Assembly (NCBI RefSeq): GCF_904849725.1 | Contig: NC_058524.1 | Location: 507,888,263-507,952,262 of the forward strand | Origin: Hordeum vulgare subsp. vulgare | Taxonomy: Eukaryota; Streptophyta; Magnoliopsida; Poales; Poaceae | Direction of reading: 5' to 3' | DNA: 64,000 nt | Part shown: positions 1-10,250 of the stretch, in pieces | Layout of the letters: each line of letters starts with the position of its first letter | Numbering within the stretch: position 1 is the first letter of the stretch | Notes under the pieces: generated by a model | What the model was told of the DNA's origin: nothing | The model's input: the letters and a program-made list of their open reading frames with translations, nothing else | The model's database searches: none | Position numbers and translations under genes: made by a program

Positions 1-424
1 AGGACTTTGAAATCACAGTCTATATATATATCCACGCAAATGAAAATCATCAAGTGTTTTGAAGATTTTTGATTAACTTGAGGATTTTGTGACAAAGCGT
101 CGTGTTGATGAATTTCAGCTTTGAAGAAAAACAAGTTTGAAGAAAATCAACTTTGAAGAAAAACAACTTTGAAGAAAAACAACTTTGAAGAGAATCAACT
201 TGAGGAATTTCAAAGTTGGGTGGTGGCGTGACCCACTGTATAAGAATGATGATTTCAGGCGTCGCGTACAATTGTCGCAGGGCCCTGAGAACCAATTTCT
301 TCATTAATTTTCTCACACTAAGAGTGATATTCTTCATTTGTTGAAGAAAATCGATTCTTCGTGTGTTGCACATCCAAGTCATCAATTTTGCATAAGTGTT
401 AGGATGTATGCATGTTTTTACAAA
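1..424 (-). other. E1 3' non-coding region between pol and the 3' LTR
   Basis: This stretch follows the end of E1 pol, which reads out near 425 on the minus strand. It has no convincing ORF and does not match the E1 LTR at 6394-7221/35954-36463, so the 3' LTR must begin left of the window. It holds the short tandem repeat listed separately. Confidence 0.6.
119..208. repeat. 16-bp tandem repeat, about five imperfect copies
   Basis: The unit is AACTTTGAAGAAAAAC, repeated with a 16-bp period, with base changes in outer copies. It lies in the 3' non-coding region of E1. Confidence 0.7.
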
Positions 425-1176
425 ACATTTGAAGATTCTAAGATATTTAGCTCACACCGCAACTTGCAAAACCTTTTCTCATCCAAGGGCTTAGTGAAAA
501 TATCTGCTAGTTGATCGTCAGTCTTCACATGGTCGATGCGGATATTGCCCTTGAGGGCATGGTCCCGAAGAAAATGATGACGAATCTAGATGTGCTTACT
601 CTTCGAGTGTTGTACTCGGTTGTATGCAATCTTGATTGCACTCTCATTGTCGCAGTAGAGAGGCACATTCTTCATGTTTATGTCGTAGTCCTTGAGGCTT
701 TGCTTCATCCATAGCAATTGAGCACAACATGATCCAGCAGCAATGTACTCCGCTTCGGCAGTGGAGAGAGAAACACAGTTCTGCTTCTTTGAGGACCAAC
801 AGACTAATGATTTTCTGAGGAAATGACATGTGCCAGAAGTTGACTTGCGATCCACATGATCACCAACATAGTCAGAATCAGAATATCCCACGAGATGAAG
901 ATTTGAGCCCTTGGGGTACCATAATCCTAGTGTTGGTGTGTGAGCTAAGTATCGAAGAATATGCTTCACAGCCTTATGGTGTGATTCCTTCGGTTTCGCT
1001 TGAAAATGTGCACACATGCAAACACTAAGCATTATATCTGGCCTAGATGCACACAAATATAGTAAAGAGCCAATCATGGAGCGATATACCTGCTGATCAA
1101 ATTCTTTACCATTTTCGTCAGTGCAGAGGTGGCCGTTGGTAGGCATGCGAGTCTTGACGCCTTTGCATTCATGCAT
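425..1176 (-). pseudogene. pol: E1 RNase H and C-terminus of copia polyprotein
   Basis: The end of the E1 polyprotein, carrying the copia RNase H domain that removes the RNA strand during reverse transcription. The region from 586 to 1176 is open and contains the copia hallmarks SRPDI, YSDSDYVG, RKSTSG and STAEAEYIAA, followed by CDNESAI. An in-frame TAG near 583 follows SKSKHI. Downstream codons to about 425 still read DQLADIFTKPLDEKRF, the usual copia C-terminus, so the stop is a lesion rather than the natural end. Continuity with RT is lost near 1177-1212. Confidence 0.85.
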
Positions 1177-1212
1177 GCCAAATTTCCTCAGAACATCCTT
1201 GAGGTATTTCTC

Positions 1213-1872
1213 CTATGATATGAAGATCCCATTGCGTTGTTGACGAATTTGAAGACCTAAGAAGAATTTCATCTCCCCCATCATAGACATCTGATATTCT
1301 TCACTCATCATGTAAGCAAATTCATCACTGTAACGTTTGTCAGTACAACCAAATATGATGTCATCGATATATATCTGGCACACAAATAGTTCATTATCAT
1401 AGGATTTTGTGAAAAGAGTTGGATTGAGTGAACCAGGTTTGAAGCCTTTCTTCATGAGGAATTCCTTCAATGTATCGTACCACGCCCAAGGGGCTTGCTT
1501 GAGAACAAAGAGCGCCTTTTTGAGTCAGAAGACTTTGTCTGGATTCTTTGGATCCTCAAAACCTGGGGGCTGAGCAACATATACTTCTTCCTCAAGCTTA
1601 CCATTGAGAAATGCACTTTTCACATCCATTTGATATAAGATAATGTTATAATGATTAGCATAAGCAAGTAGTATTCAAATAGCTTCAAGTCTAGCAACAG
1701 GAGCAGAAGTTTCATCAAAATCAATTCCTTCAACCTGTGTGTAGCCCTGGGCTACAAGTCGTGCCTTATTCCTCACCACTTGACCATCCTCATATTGCTT
1801 GTTTCGGAAAATCCACTTGGTGCCGATGATATTGTGCTTGCGAGGATCTGGTCTTTTGACGAGCTCCCACAT
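1213..1872 (-). pseudogene. pol: E1 reverse transcriptase, broken
   Basis: Copia reverse transcriptase in pieces. The N-terminal part (1675-1872) has the conserved [20 protein letters not shown] stretch. The catalytic part (1213-1470) has YIDDIIFG, the copia form of the YxDD active site. Stops and frame changes separate the two pieces between 1471 and 1674, where residues such as EKLEEEVY and a KALY-like segment remain recognisable in other frames. It lies between integrase to the right and RNase H to the left, as expected for Ty1-copia. It cannot give a full enzyme. Confidence 0.85.
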
Positions 1873-2066
1873 GTCATTTAGCTTGAATTAAAGAAGTTTG
1901 TCTTGCATGGCTTGAATCCACACAGGTTCCATGAAAGCCTCAACAACTTTTGAAGGTTCTGTGATAGACACAAAGGAATAATTCCCACAAAAGTTAACTA
2001 AGTGTGAAGCTTTTGAGCGAGTGAGGGGACCTGGCGCGTTGATGTCATCGAGGATTTTGTCAAGTT

Positions 2067-3600
2067 CTACTTCAGTTGCAATCCTCGGATGAGCTGGTTG
2101 AGGATTTCATCTGGGCTAAGGAATTGGTTCTGGAGCAATTTCCTCACGAGCATCTTCTTGATTTTCATCAGTGCTGGGAATGATTTCTTCAGAATTCCCT
2201 CAGTAGGAACAATGTCTTTAGTAGCTTTGAGCTTTATTGCTTCCTCAGGAGACAACTTATCTGGATCAGGAGGCAATTGCTCTCTTTGGGAGCCATTAGT
2301 TTCATTGAACCACACATCTACAGTTTCAACAACCTTGTTGTGATTGGTGTTGAAGACTCTGTAGGTGTGTGAGTCCTTTCCGTAACCAAGCATAAAACCC
2401 TCATGTGCCATAGCTGCAAACTTTGAGCTATGGTGAGGATCTCTAATCCAGCATTTTGCACGAAAGACTTTGAAATAACTTACATTGGGTTTCTTGTCAG
2501 TGAGGAGTTCATATGAGGTTTTATTGAGGAATTTGTGAAGAAATACCCTGGTGATGATATGGCAAGCAGTGTTGATTTCTTCAGGCCAGAAACGACGAGG
2601 AGTCTGATATGCTTCAAGCATGGTTCATGCCATCTTAACCAAAGTCCTGTTCTTTCTTTCGACGACGCAATTCTGTTGAGGAGTATAAGGAGCAGACAAC
2701 TCGTGAGTAATACCAAGTTCATCAAGATAATTATCAAGACCAGTGTTTTTGTATTCTGATTCATTATCACTCCTGATGTGTTTGATCTTGACGCCGAAGT
2801 TCATCGAGGCCCTTGAGGAAAATCGTTTGAAGATTTCCCGCACTTCAGTTTTATACAGAATGATATGCACCCAAGTGTATCTATAATAATCATCAACTAT
2901 GACAAATACATATAAAGATGCAACATTTGTTAAAGTAGCATAATGAGTAGGTCCAAATAGATCCATGTGAAGCAATTCAAATGGACGAGTAGTGGTCATG
3001 ATAGTCTTCGAGGGGTGTTTGGATCTGGTCATTTTTCCACACTCACAAGCACTGCAGAGGTGGTCCTTGAGGAATTTGACTGATTCGATGCCAATGACAT
3101 GCTTCTTCTTTGCGAGCGTGTGCAAATTCCTCATGCCTGCATGACCAAGTCTTCGATGCCACAGCCACCCTTCTAAGGTTTTTGCTAGTAAGCAAGTGGC
3201 TGGTTGAGGACCTGTAGAGAAATCAACAATACACAAATCCCCTCTTCTAACTCCTTCGAAGACTTTGGATTTGTCAGATTCCATGATGACAACACATCTA
3301 TATTTTCCAAAGATAACAACCATATCAAGATAACAAAGCATTGAGACTGACATGAGGATAAACCCAAGGGATTCAACAAGCATCACTTTGTCCATGTGCA
3401 TATCCTTGGAAATAGCCACTTTGCCAAGTCCCAATACCTTGCTTTTACCTTTGTCAGCATAAGTGATTTGCTTCAGGGGTGATGGAGTTAGTGGCATATT
3501 CATCATCAAGCTTTTGTCACCAGTCATGTGATGTGTGCAGCCACTATCAAGAATCCACTCAGTACTCTTGGGTTTGTCATCCTGCAGATGAATTAGTACA
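2067..3600 (-). pseudogene. pol: E1 protease and integrase region
   Basis: The 5' half of pol. The protease active site D-S-G is visible on the minus strand at about 3542-3550 (WILDSG). Integrase follows: an HHCC zinc-binding region (HRRLGHAGMRNL ... CSACECGK, about 2995-3165) and a catalytic core with MDLFGP, IRSDNESEY and the Glu of ERKNRTL. A stop at 2622-2624 separates the core from the C-terminal part (2067-2621), which still reads the copia integrase tail (GYGKDSHTYRVFN) followed by an acidic linker to RT. The core residues are intact, but the frame is interrupted. Confidence 0.85.
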
Positions 3601-3778
3601 ACTTACCATCTCATATGCTTCAGACTTGAAGAATATGATATCAATTTCATCAGGTAGGAATATCATCATAAACATAAATTATGAGGACGTGTGAAATGTT
3701 TTTCGTTTCATCAATGTTAGCTTGCATCCTATCAAGAATTTTCCTCAGGTCTGCAAGAAATTCTTGAGATGATGATTT

Positions 3779-4444
3779 TCATGTGGAGACCTGACCTGCA
3801 AAAGTGATTAGTTCAATTTCTTCACCACCCACATCTGAAGGGGTGGTAAAGAGTTCATCATCCTGCGAGCACCATACGAGAAAGGGGGCATTGAAGCTAA
3901 TGTACTTCTCTTTACAGTAGGGGGTTAAAGTACTCAAATGAATATGCAGAGATTTCTTTGAGGATTTATGAACATAATGATTTGAAGAATAATGCTCATA
4001 TTCATATTCCTTGTAATTTTCCTGCATGTTAGAAGCATTAACACGAGTACGAGCATAGTTTTGACCAGTTGAGGATTTTGATCCTCTTGAAGACTTTGGT
4101 CTTCCTGAGGAATTTGATCTGGGGTTCAAATTCTTCACAGGTGGTGTCATGAGGACATTCACCTGAATATTTTCAAGGAAAATTTTGGGGACCCGGATTT
4201 TCCTCAGGGGTGGTACATTCGTGCAGTTAGTTCCAACATATCGAGCAAATACTTCACCAGATTGATTTTTGAACAGTTTGCAGTTGGAGTCAAATGACTC
4301 ATCTCAATAGGATAATTCACATGCAAAACCTATTAGATTGGATGGATCAACAGGAGGCCCTTTAGCAGCAACCCATGAGGTTTTGGGATACTGCTCAGGT
4401 TTCCAGTATAATCCATCAGCATTCAATTTCCTCCCAAAGGCAAT
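3779..4444 (-). pseudogene. E1 gag-protease linker, degenerate
   Basis: Sequence between the gag knuckle ORF and the protease. The open part (3779-4162) is rich in Ser, Lys, Arg and Asn (NLNPRSNSSGRPKSSRGSKS) and has no catalytic motif. It corresponds to the long low-complexity linker found between gag and protease in Sirevirus-like polyproteins. The stretch 4163-4444 continues it in other frames, indicating small indels. No separate function can be assigned. Confidence 0.6.
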
Positions 4445-6326
4445 TCATTCTTTCCTCGGGTTCCTGTTCAAAATCTGTTTTTTGAGCACATCGCAAAGGG
4501 TTTGGTGCCCTTTGAGACTTTTGTACATGCCTGTCACATACAATTCCTTCAGCCCTGCATTTTCATTAGTGACATTTATGGTTTCCTCAAGTGAGGAATT
4601 TGATACCACAGGAACAGTTGAAGAATTTGTAGCAATAGAAGTATTTGATGATTCTGGTGAAGAATTAGCAGTTTCACGTTCGATGCATTTAAGACATGGA
4701 GGAATGAATTCAACTTGAGCGGTACTCATCTGTTGAGCGAGTAATGAATCATTTTCCATACGAAGATCATCATGAGAAATCCTCAGCTTCTCAAGATCAA
4801 GTTTCCTTTGAAGAAATTCATAGGAAAGTTTCTCATGATCAGCGAGGAGTGTGCCATGATGATCTTGAAGATTATCAAATCTAGACTGAAGACTTTTCAT
4901 ATCTTTAGTGAGGATTTGGGTAAGATTCATTTCATCATTCAACATGTCATCGCTTCTATCTAGGAGTTTCTGAAGCTTTTTGAGGGCAGTTTGTTGTTTA
5001 GTAGCAATCATAGCAAGTTTACTGTAACTGGGTTTTTTATAATCATCAAGTTCATAATCACTTGAATCGAAGGAGGAAGCATCATTCGGTACCTTTGAAC
5101 CTTTTGCCATGAAGCAATAGGTTGGAGCGAAGATATCAGCATAGTCATCAGTGTGGATGGTGTTATCATTTTCTTCAAGGTTGAAGATTGACTTGCTCAC
5201 GAATGTGGTTGCAAGTGCAAGACTAGCCTGTCCAGATTCTGAGTCTTCATCAGAACCCTCCTCTTCATCACATTCTTCGGATTCTGCCTCAGAATCCATT
5301 TCCTTGCCAATAAGTTCCCGAGCCTTTCTAAAACTTGTCTTCTTGTGCAATGAGGACTTTGAGGATGAGGATTTTGAAGATTTCTTCTTTTTCTTCGAGT
5401 CATCAGAACTTTCATCCTTGTATTTCTTCTTCTTTGACTCCTTCACCCAACGAGGACAATCAGCAATGTAGTGACCTGATTTCTTGCATTTGTGGCATGT
5501 TCGTTTCTTGTAATCCTCAGATGAAGATTGTGATTTCCTCATATCTCTTCTTGAAGGTTTACCAAACTGACCACGTCTTGTAAACTTCTGGAATTTCCTC
5601 ATGAGCATTGCAAGCTCCTGTCCAAATTCTTCAGGATCACCAATGCTGCCATCAGAGTCTTCTTCTTCGGATGAGGAAATTGATTTGGCCTTCAGCGCAC
5701 GAGGTCTAGAATAGCTTGGTCGATATAGATCCCTATTTTCTTCTTGTTGGAATTCATGAGTATTGAGTCTGTCGAGTATATCAGCATGATCAAGCATCTT
5801 GTAGTCTGGTCTTTCTTGAATCATCAGAACTAAAGTATCAAATGAAGAATCCAAAGATCTTAGCAGTTTCTTCACAACTTCATGGTCAGTAATGTCTCGA
5901 GCTCCTAGTGCTTGCAGTTCATTTGATATGTCAGTGAGGCGATCAAAGGTATCTTGGCAGCTTTCATTGTCAAGCCTCTTGAAGAGATTGTGAAGAACAT
6001 CAACACGAGAATCATGTTGCGTTGATACTCCTTCATTTACTTCGGACAACCTTTCCCAGATTAGTTTTGCTGAGCCCAAGGCACTCACCCTGCCATACCG
6101 ACCTTTGCTCAGATGGCCACAAATGATATTCTTCACTTGAGAATCAAGTTACTTGAATTTCTTCACATCAGCGGCAGAGACAGTAGCACTGATGATAGGG
6201 AATATACCAGAGATCATAGTCAATAGCTTGTAGATGCATCTGCATCTTGGGCTTCCAGAAGGGAAAGTCCTTTCCTTTGAAAGTAGGACATCCTGCAGTA
6301 ATCTTGATCATGCCTGCAGTCGACAT
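4445..6326 (-). pseudogene. gag: E1 gag (capsid-nucleocapsid), Sirevirus type
   Basis: Gag forms the virus-like particle that packages element RNA. I place the start at the ATG at 6324-6326, only about 55 bases from the PBS, because the following residues (MSTAGMIKITAG ... FPFWKPKMQMHL) match the usual gag N-terminus. A frame change near 6190 separates this from the long ORF 4445-6136 (563 codons). That ORF has the capsid-like region, then the CCHC knuckle CHKCKKSGHYIADC at about residues 214-227, then a charged Lys/Ser/Asp/Glu tail and a coiled-coil-like segment near its end. Confidence 0.85.
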
Positions 6327-6379
6327 AACTAAAACTCCAGGTGGTTAAACCAAAATCACAGAGAAGAAGGGAGTACCTT

Positions 6380-6391
6380 GCCCTGATACGA
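6380..6391 (-). other. E1 primer binding site (initiator Met tRNA type)
   Basis: The minus strand reads TCGTATCAGGGC, two changes from TGGTATCAGAGC, the complement of the initiator tRNA-Met 3' end. It lies 2 bp inside the 5' LTR end. Confidence 0.7.
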
Positions 6392-6393
6392 AT

Positions 6394-7221
6394 TGAAAGT
6401 GCGTTATATCGACTAGAGGGGGGATGAATAGGAGATTTTTAGAATTTCATCACTGAGGAAATTCCTTTTGAGGAAATTCCTCACTGATGACTAACTTGCA
6501 GCGGAAACAACAAAGGATCAGGAGTGCAAAGTATCACTACATCAGTTTTCAAGATGAAGAGTATGAAAAGCAGTTTGCACAGTACGCATGCACAAAGAAA
6601 GAAGGTGATGATTAACTCGAGTGAAGAATTTGAGGGTGAGGAAATTCAGAGAAGTCTTCAGCAAATTCTTCAAACAGGGACAATGAAAATCTTCAACATA
6701 CAATATTGAGGAATTTAAAGAGTTGAAGAAATAGAAACCGTTTCACAGTGAAGAAATGGTTGATGACCCAGTTCCAATTGCCGTGACAGTTGTCCATCTG
6801 GTTTGGAGCGGCTTGGTATTGAAACCAAAGGACACACAATCCCAGGACACACGGTCCCTACCGTATTCCCCTTGAGCTAAGAACACAGTCCTCGCCCAAG
6901 ACTCGTGGTAAGTCTTCAAGGCAGACTTCCAAACCCTCAGAAACTTGGTCACCCGGCGATCCACAATTGACTGCTCGATTGCTCTAGACCATGACGCCTA
7001 ACCGTCTGGAGGATGCACAATCCTCAAAGGTAAAAGGCTTCAGTCCCACATAGGAACAAATTCTTCAGTGATGCTTAATCACTTGGTTTTCGGTTTGTGG
7101 TTTGGTGTTTAGGGTATTTCCTCACTAATGATTTACTCTCGAAGACTCTGAGGAATTTGGGTTGCTCTTATGACAAGTGTTAGTTTGTAACGGAGCACCC
7201 AACCAGCTAATGGTTGTGGGG
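6394..7221 (-). mobile_element. E1 5' LTR, inner (3') part
   Basis: The LTR part next to the PBS. Its end on the minus strand is CGCACTTTCA. It is rich in GAGGAAATTC-like words, as is the rest of E1. It is cut at 7221 by E2 and resumes at 35954. Combined LTR length is about 1,338 bp. Confidence 0.8.
7217..7221. repeat. Left target-site duplication of E2 (TGGGG)
   Basis: TGGGG directly before the E2 terminus TGATACG. It is repeated exactly at 35949-35953 after the right end. Confidence 0.9.
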
Positions 7222-8866
7222 TGATACGTCTCCAACGTATCTATAATTTTTGATCATTCCATGCTATTATATTATCAACTTTGGATGTTTTATATGCATG
7301 AGTATGCTATTTTATATTATTTTTGGGACAAACCTATGGACCTAGAGCCCAGTGCTAGTTCCTGTTTTTTCCTTGTTTTTGACCTTTTTCAGATAGGAAT
7401 ATCAAACGGAGTCCAAACGGAATAAAACTTTCGCCGTGATTTTTTATGGAAAATATCAAAAATACGAGAAGAAAAAGATTCCAGAGGGGAGTCCCGAGGA
7501 ATCCACGAGCCTGGGGGGCTCGTGACTCCCTCGTGGGTCCCCCTGAGTTGTTCTCGATGCCATCCGCTCTTATAAATACAGAAACCTCCAGAAATAAATC
7601 TAGATTGGGAGTTCCGCCACCGCAAGCCTTTGTAGCCACCAAAAACCAATCGGGAGCCCGTTCCGGCACCCTGCCGGAGGGGGAATCCATCTCCGTAGCC
7701 TTCTTCATCATCCCGGCGATCTCCATGTTGAGGAGGGAGTAGTTTCCCTCGGGGCTGAGGGTATGTACCAGTAGCTATGTGTTTGATCTCTATCTCTCTC
7801 TCTCGTGTTCTTGAGATGTCATGATCTCGATGTACTGCGGGCTTTGCTACTATAGTTGGATACTATGATGTTCTTCCCCCTCTCCTTTCTTGTAATGAAT
7901 TGAGTTTCCCCTTTGAAGTTATCTTATCGGATTGAGTCTTTAAGAACACTTGATGTATGTCTTGCACGTGTCTATCTGTGGTGACAATGGGATATTCATG
8001 TGAGTACTTGATGTATGTTTTGGTGATCAACTTGCAGGTTTCGTGACATCGGGAACCTATGCATATGGGTTGGCACACGTTTTGACTCTCCAGTAGAAAC
8101 TTTGGGGCACTCTTTGAAGTTCTGTGTGTTGGTTGAATAGATGATTCTGAGATTGTCTGATGCATATCGTATAATCATGCCCATGGATACTTGAGGTGAC
8201 AATGGAGTATCTAGGTGACATTAGGGTCTTGGTTGATGTGTGTCTTAAGGTGTTATTCTAGTACTAACTCTAGGATAGATTGAACGAAAAGAATAGCTTC
8301 GTGTTATTTTACTACAGACTCTTGAATAGATCAATCAGAAAGAATAACTTTGTGGTAGTTTCGTACCCGACATTAATCTCTTCGTTTGTTCTCCGCTATT
8401 AGTGACTTTGGAGTGACTCTTTGTTGCATGTTCAGGGCTAGTTATATGATCCAATTATGTTATCATTGTTGAGAGAACTTCACTAGTGAAAGTATGAACC
8501 CTAGGACTTGTTTCCACGCATTGCAATACCGTTCGTGCTCACTTTTATTATGAATTACCTTGCTGTTTTTATAATTTCAGATTACAAAAACCTATATCTA
8601 CTATCCATATTGCACTTGTATCACCATCTCTTCGCCGCACTAGTGCACCTATACAATTTACCATTGTATTGGGTGTGTTGGGGACACAAGAGACTCTTTG
8701 TTATTTGGTTGCAGGGTTGCTTGAGAGAGACCATCTTCATCCTACGCCTCCCACGGATTGATAAACCTTAGGTCACCCACTTGAGTGAAAATTGCTACTG
8801 TCCTACAAACCTCTGCACTTGGAGGCCCAACAACGTCTACAAGGAGAAGGTTGTGTAGTAGCATCA
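7222..8866 (+). mobile_element. E2 5' LTR (1,645 bp)
   Basis: It runs from TGATACG to GCATCA. The homologous copy starts at 25284 and ends at 35948, which fixes both ends. ORFs on either strand here are not supported as genes. Confidence 0.9.
7571..7578 (+). promoter_or_regulatory. E2 5' LTR TATA box
   Basis: TATAAATA inside the LTR, conserved at 25663-25670 in the 3' LTR. It is the likely core promoter for E2 RNA. Confidence 0.6.
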
Positions 8867-8876
8867 AGCTCTTTTC

Positions 8877-8894
8877 TAGCGCTGTTGCCGGGGA
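8877..8894 (+). other. E2 primer binding site (tRNA-Asp type)
   Basis: TAGCGCTGTTGCCGGGGA differs at two places from TGGCGCCGTTGCCGGGGA, the tRNA-Asp site typical of Athila elements. It begins 10 bp after the LTR end. E5 has the same spacing within 1 bp. Confidence 0.8.
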
Positions 8895-8992
8895 GGTTAG
8901 CGCTTGAAGGTATATCTTTAGATCTTGCAATTGAATCTTTTAGTTTCTTGTTTTATCACTAGTTTAGTTTATTAATAGAAAACCACAAAAAA

Positions 8993-9781
8993 ATGGAATT
9001 AAGGTTGCCTCATATGCTTCATATTTTTAATGTCTTTCGTGAAAATGATGGAAATGAAAATTGTGCTCAAGTGCTAAAAGAAGAATTACATAGAATGCTT
9101 GGCATAAAATATGTGAATGATGAGCATGATTGCAATGTTGTTAGTATGAATTCTTTGAATAGCCATGATGCTAATGATATGCAAAGCCACAAGCTTGGGG
9201 ATGCTATGTTTGATGAAGATGATCTTTTTAGTTCCCCCACTTTGAATGATCAAAATTATTATGATGAAAGCATGCCCCCTATCTATGATGACTATTGTGA
9301 TGATACTTATGCTATAAAGAAGAATCATAATAAAACTTGTCACAATTATGAGTACCCTCTTACTGAACATTACTCTTTTAATGTGGAAACAATTCGTAGT
9401 GTTCAAGTCTTTTACGATACTCCCACTACTATTGATGAGAATAAGTTTCCTTATGTGGAGAGTAGTAAAAGTTGTATGCTTGTAGATCATGAAAGAATGC
9501 TTTAGGTGCTGGTTATATTGTTGAATTCATTCATGATGCTACTGAAAATTATTATGAGAGAGGATCATATGCTTCTACATATTGCAATAATAGCAAGCTT
9601 CCTCTCCATGTGTTGAAACTTTTGAAGTCATGCTTGTTTTATCTTCCTATGCTAGTTGATTCTTGCTCCAATAAATTGTTTGATCACAAAATCCCTATGC
9701 ATAGGAAGTGGGTTAGACTTAAATGTGCTAGTCATATGCTCCATGATGCTTCCATTATGTTTCAATCCTTATCTTTTATGT
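8993..9781 (+). pseudogene. E2 internal ORF of unknown function, one frameshift
   Basis: A reading frame starts at 8993 (MELRLPHML) about 100 bp after the PBS and stays open to 9505. A single frame change near 9500 lets it continue to a stop at 9779-9781 (ending QSLSFM), about 262 codons in all. The composition is Asn/Asp/His/Tyr-rich with acidic runs (DEDDLF, DDYCDD). I see no CCHC knuckle, protease, RT or integrase motif. The position after the PBS is that of gag, but homology to gag cannot be claimed from sequence. It probably serves a non-autonomous Athila-like family. The codon pattern before and after the frameshift supports former coding. Confidence 0.55.
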
Positions 9782-10250
9782 GAGCATCATTGAAATCATC
9801 ATGCCTAGCTTGAAAGGCATTAAAGAAAAGTGCTTGTTGGGAGACAACCCAATATGTATCCTTACTGTTTTTGTGAGTTCACATGATTAAGCTACTGTAT
9901 TAATCATGTTTTATTGCCTTAGTTTCAATAAAGTGCCAAGTAAAGCCTTTATGATTAGTTTGGGTGATAGTTGTTTGATCATGCTGAAAAAGACAGAAAC
10001 TTTGCGCTCGCGAAATCATTTCTAATTTCTATCGAGATAGTGATTTTAGGTTGATTATTTTTGCTGCTGATTTATATACAAATTGCCTTAATTCTCATAA
10101 CTGTTTCAGTATTTTTGGAATTGCAAAAATATGGTTATCATTCAAATCATTACAGGTTGTTCAGTTTTCGACACATTCTGTTTTCAATGCATAGTTTGCT
10201 TGTTTTGGTGTTTCCATAGATTATATTGAGTAATATAAATTGTGGAAATA
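9782..10250 (+). other. E2 internal non-coding spacer, left of E3
   Basis: AT-rich DNA after the E2 ORF with no ORF of note. It includes TGTTGGGAGACAACCCAATA, a short inverted-repeat-like stretch with a close relative near 38786-38806 in E5, and the phrase CATAGTTTGCTTGTTTT shared with E5 near 39160. E3 is inserted at 10251. Confidence 0.7.
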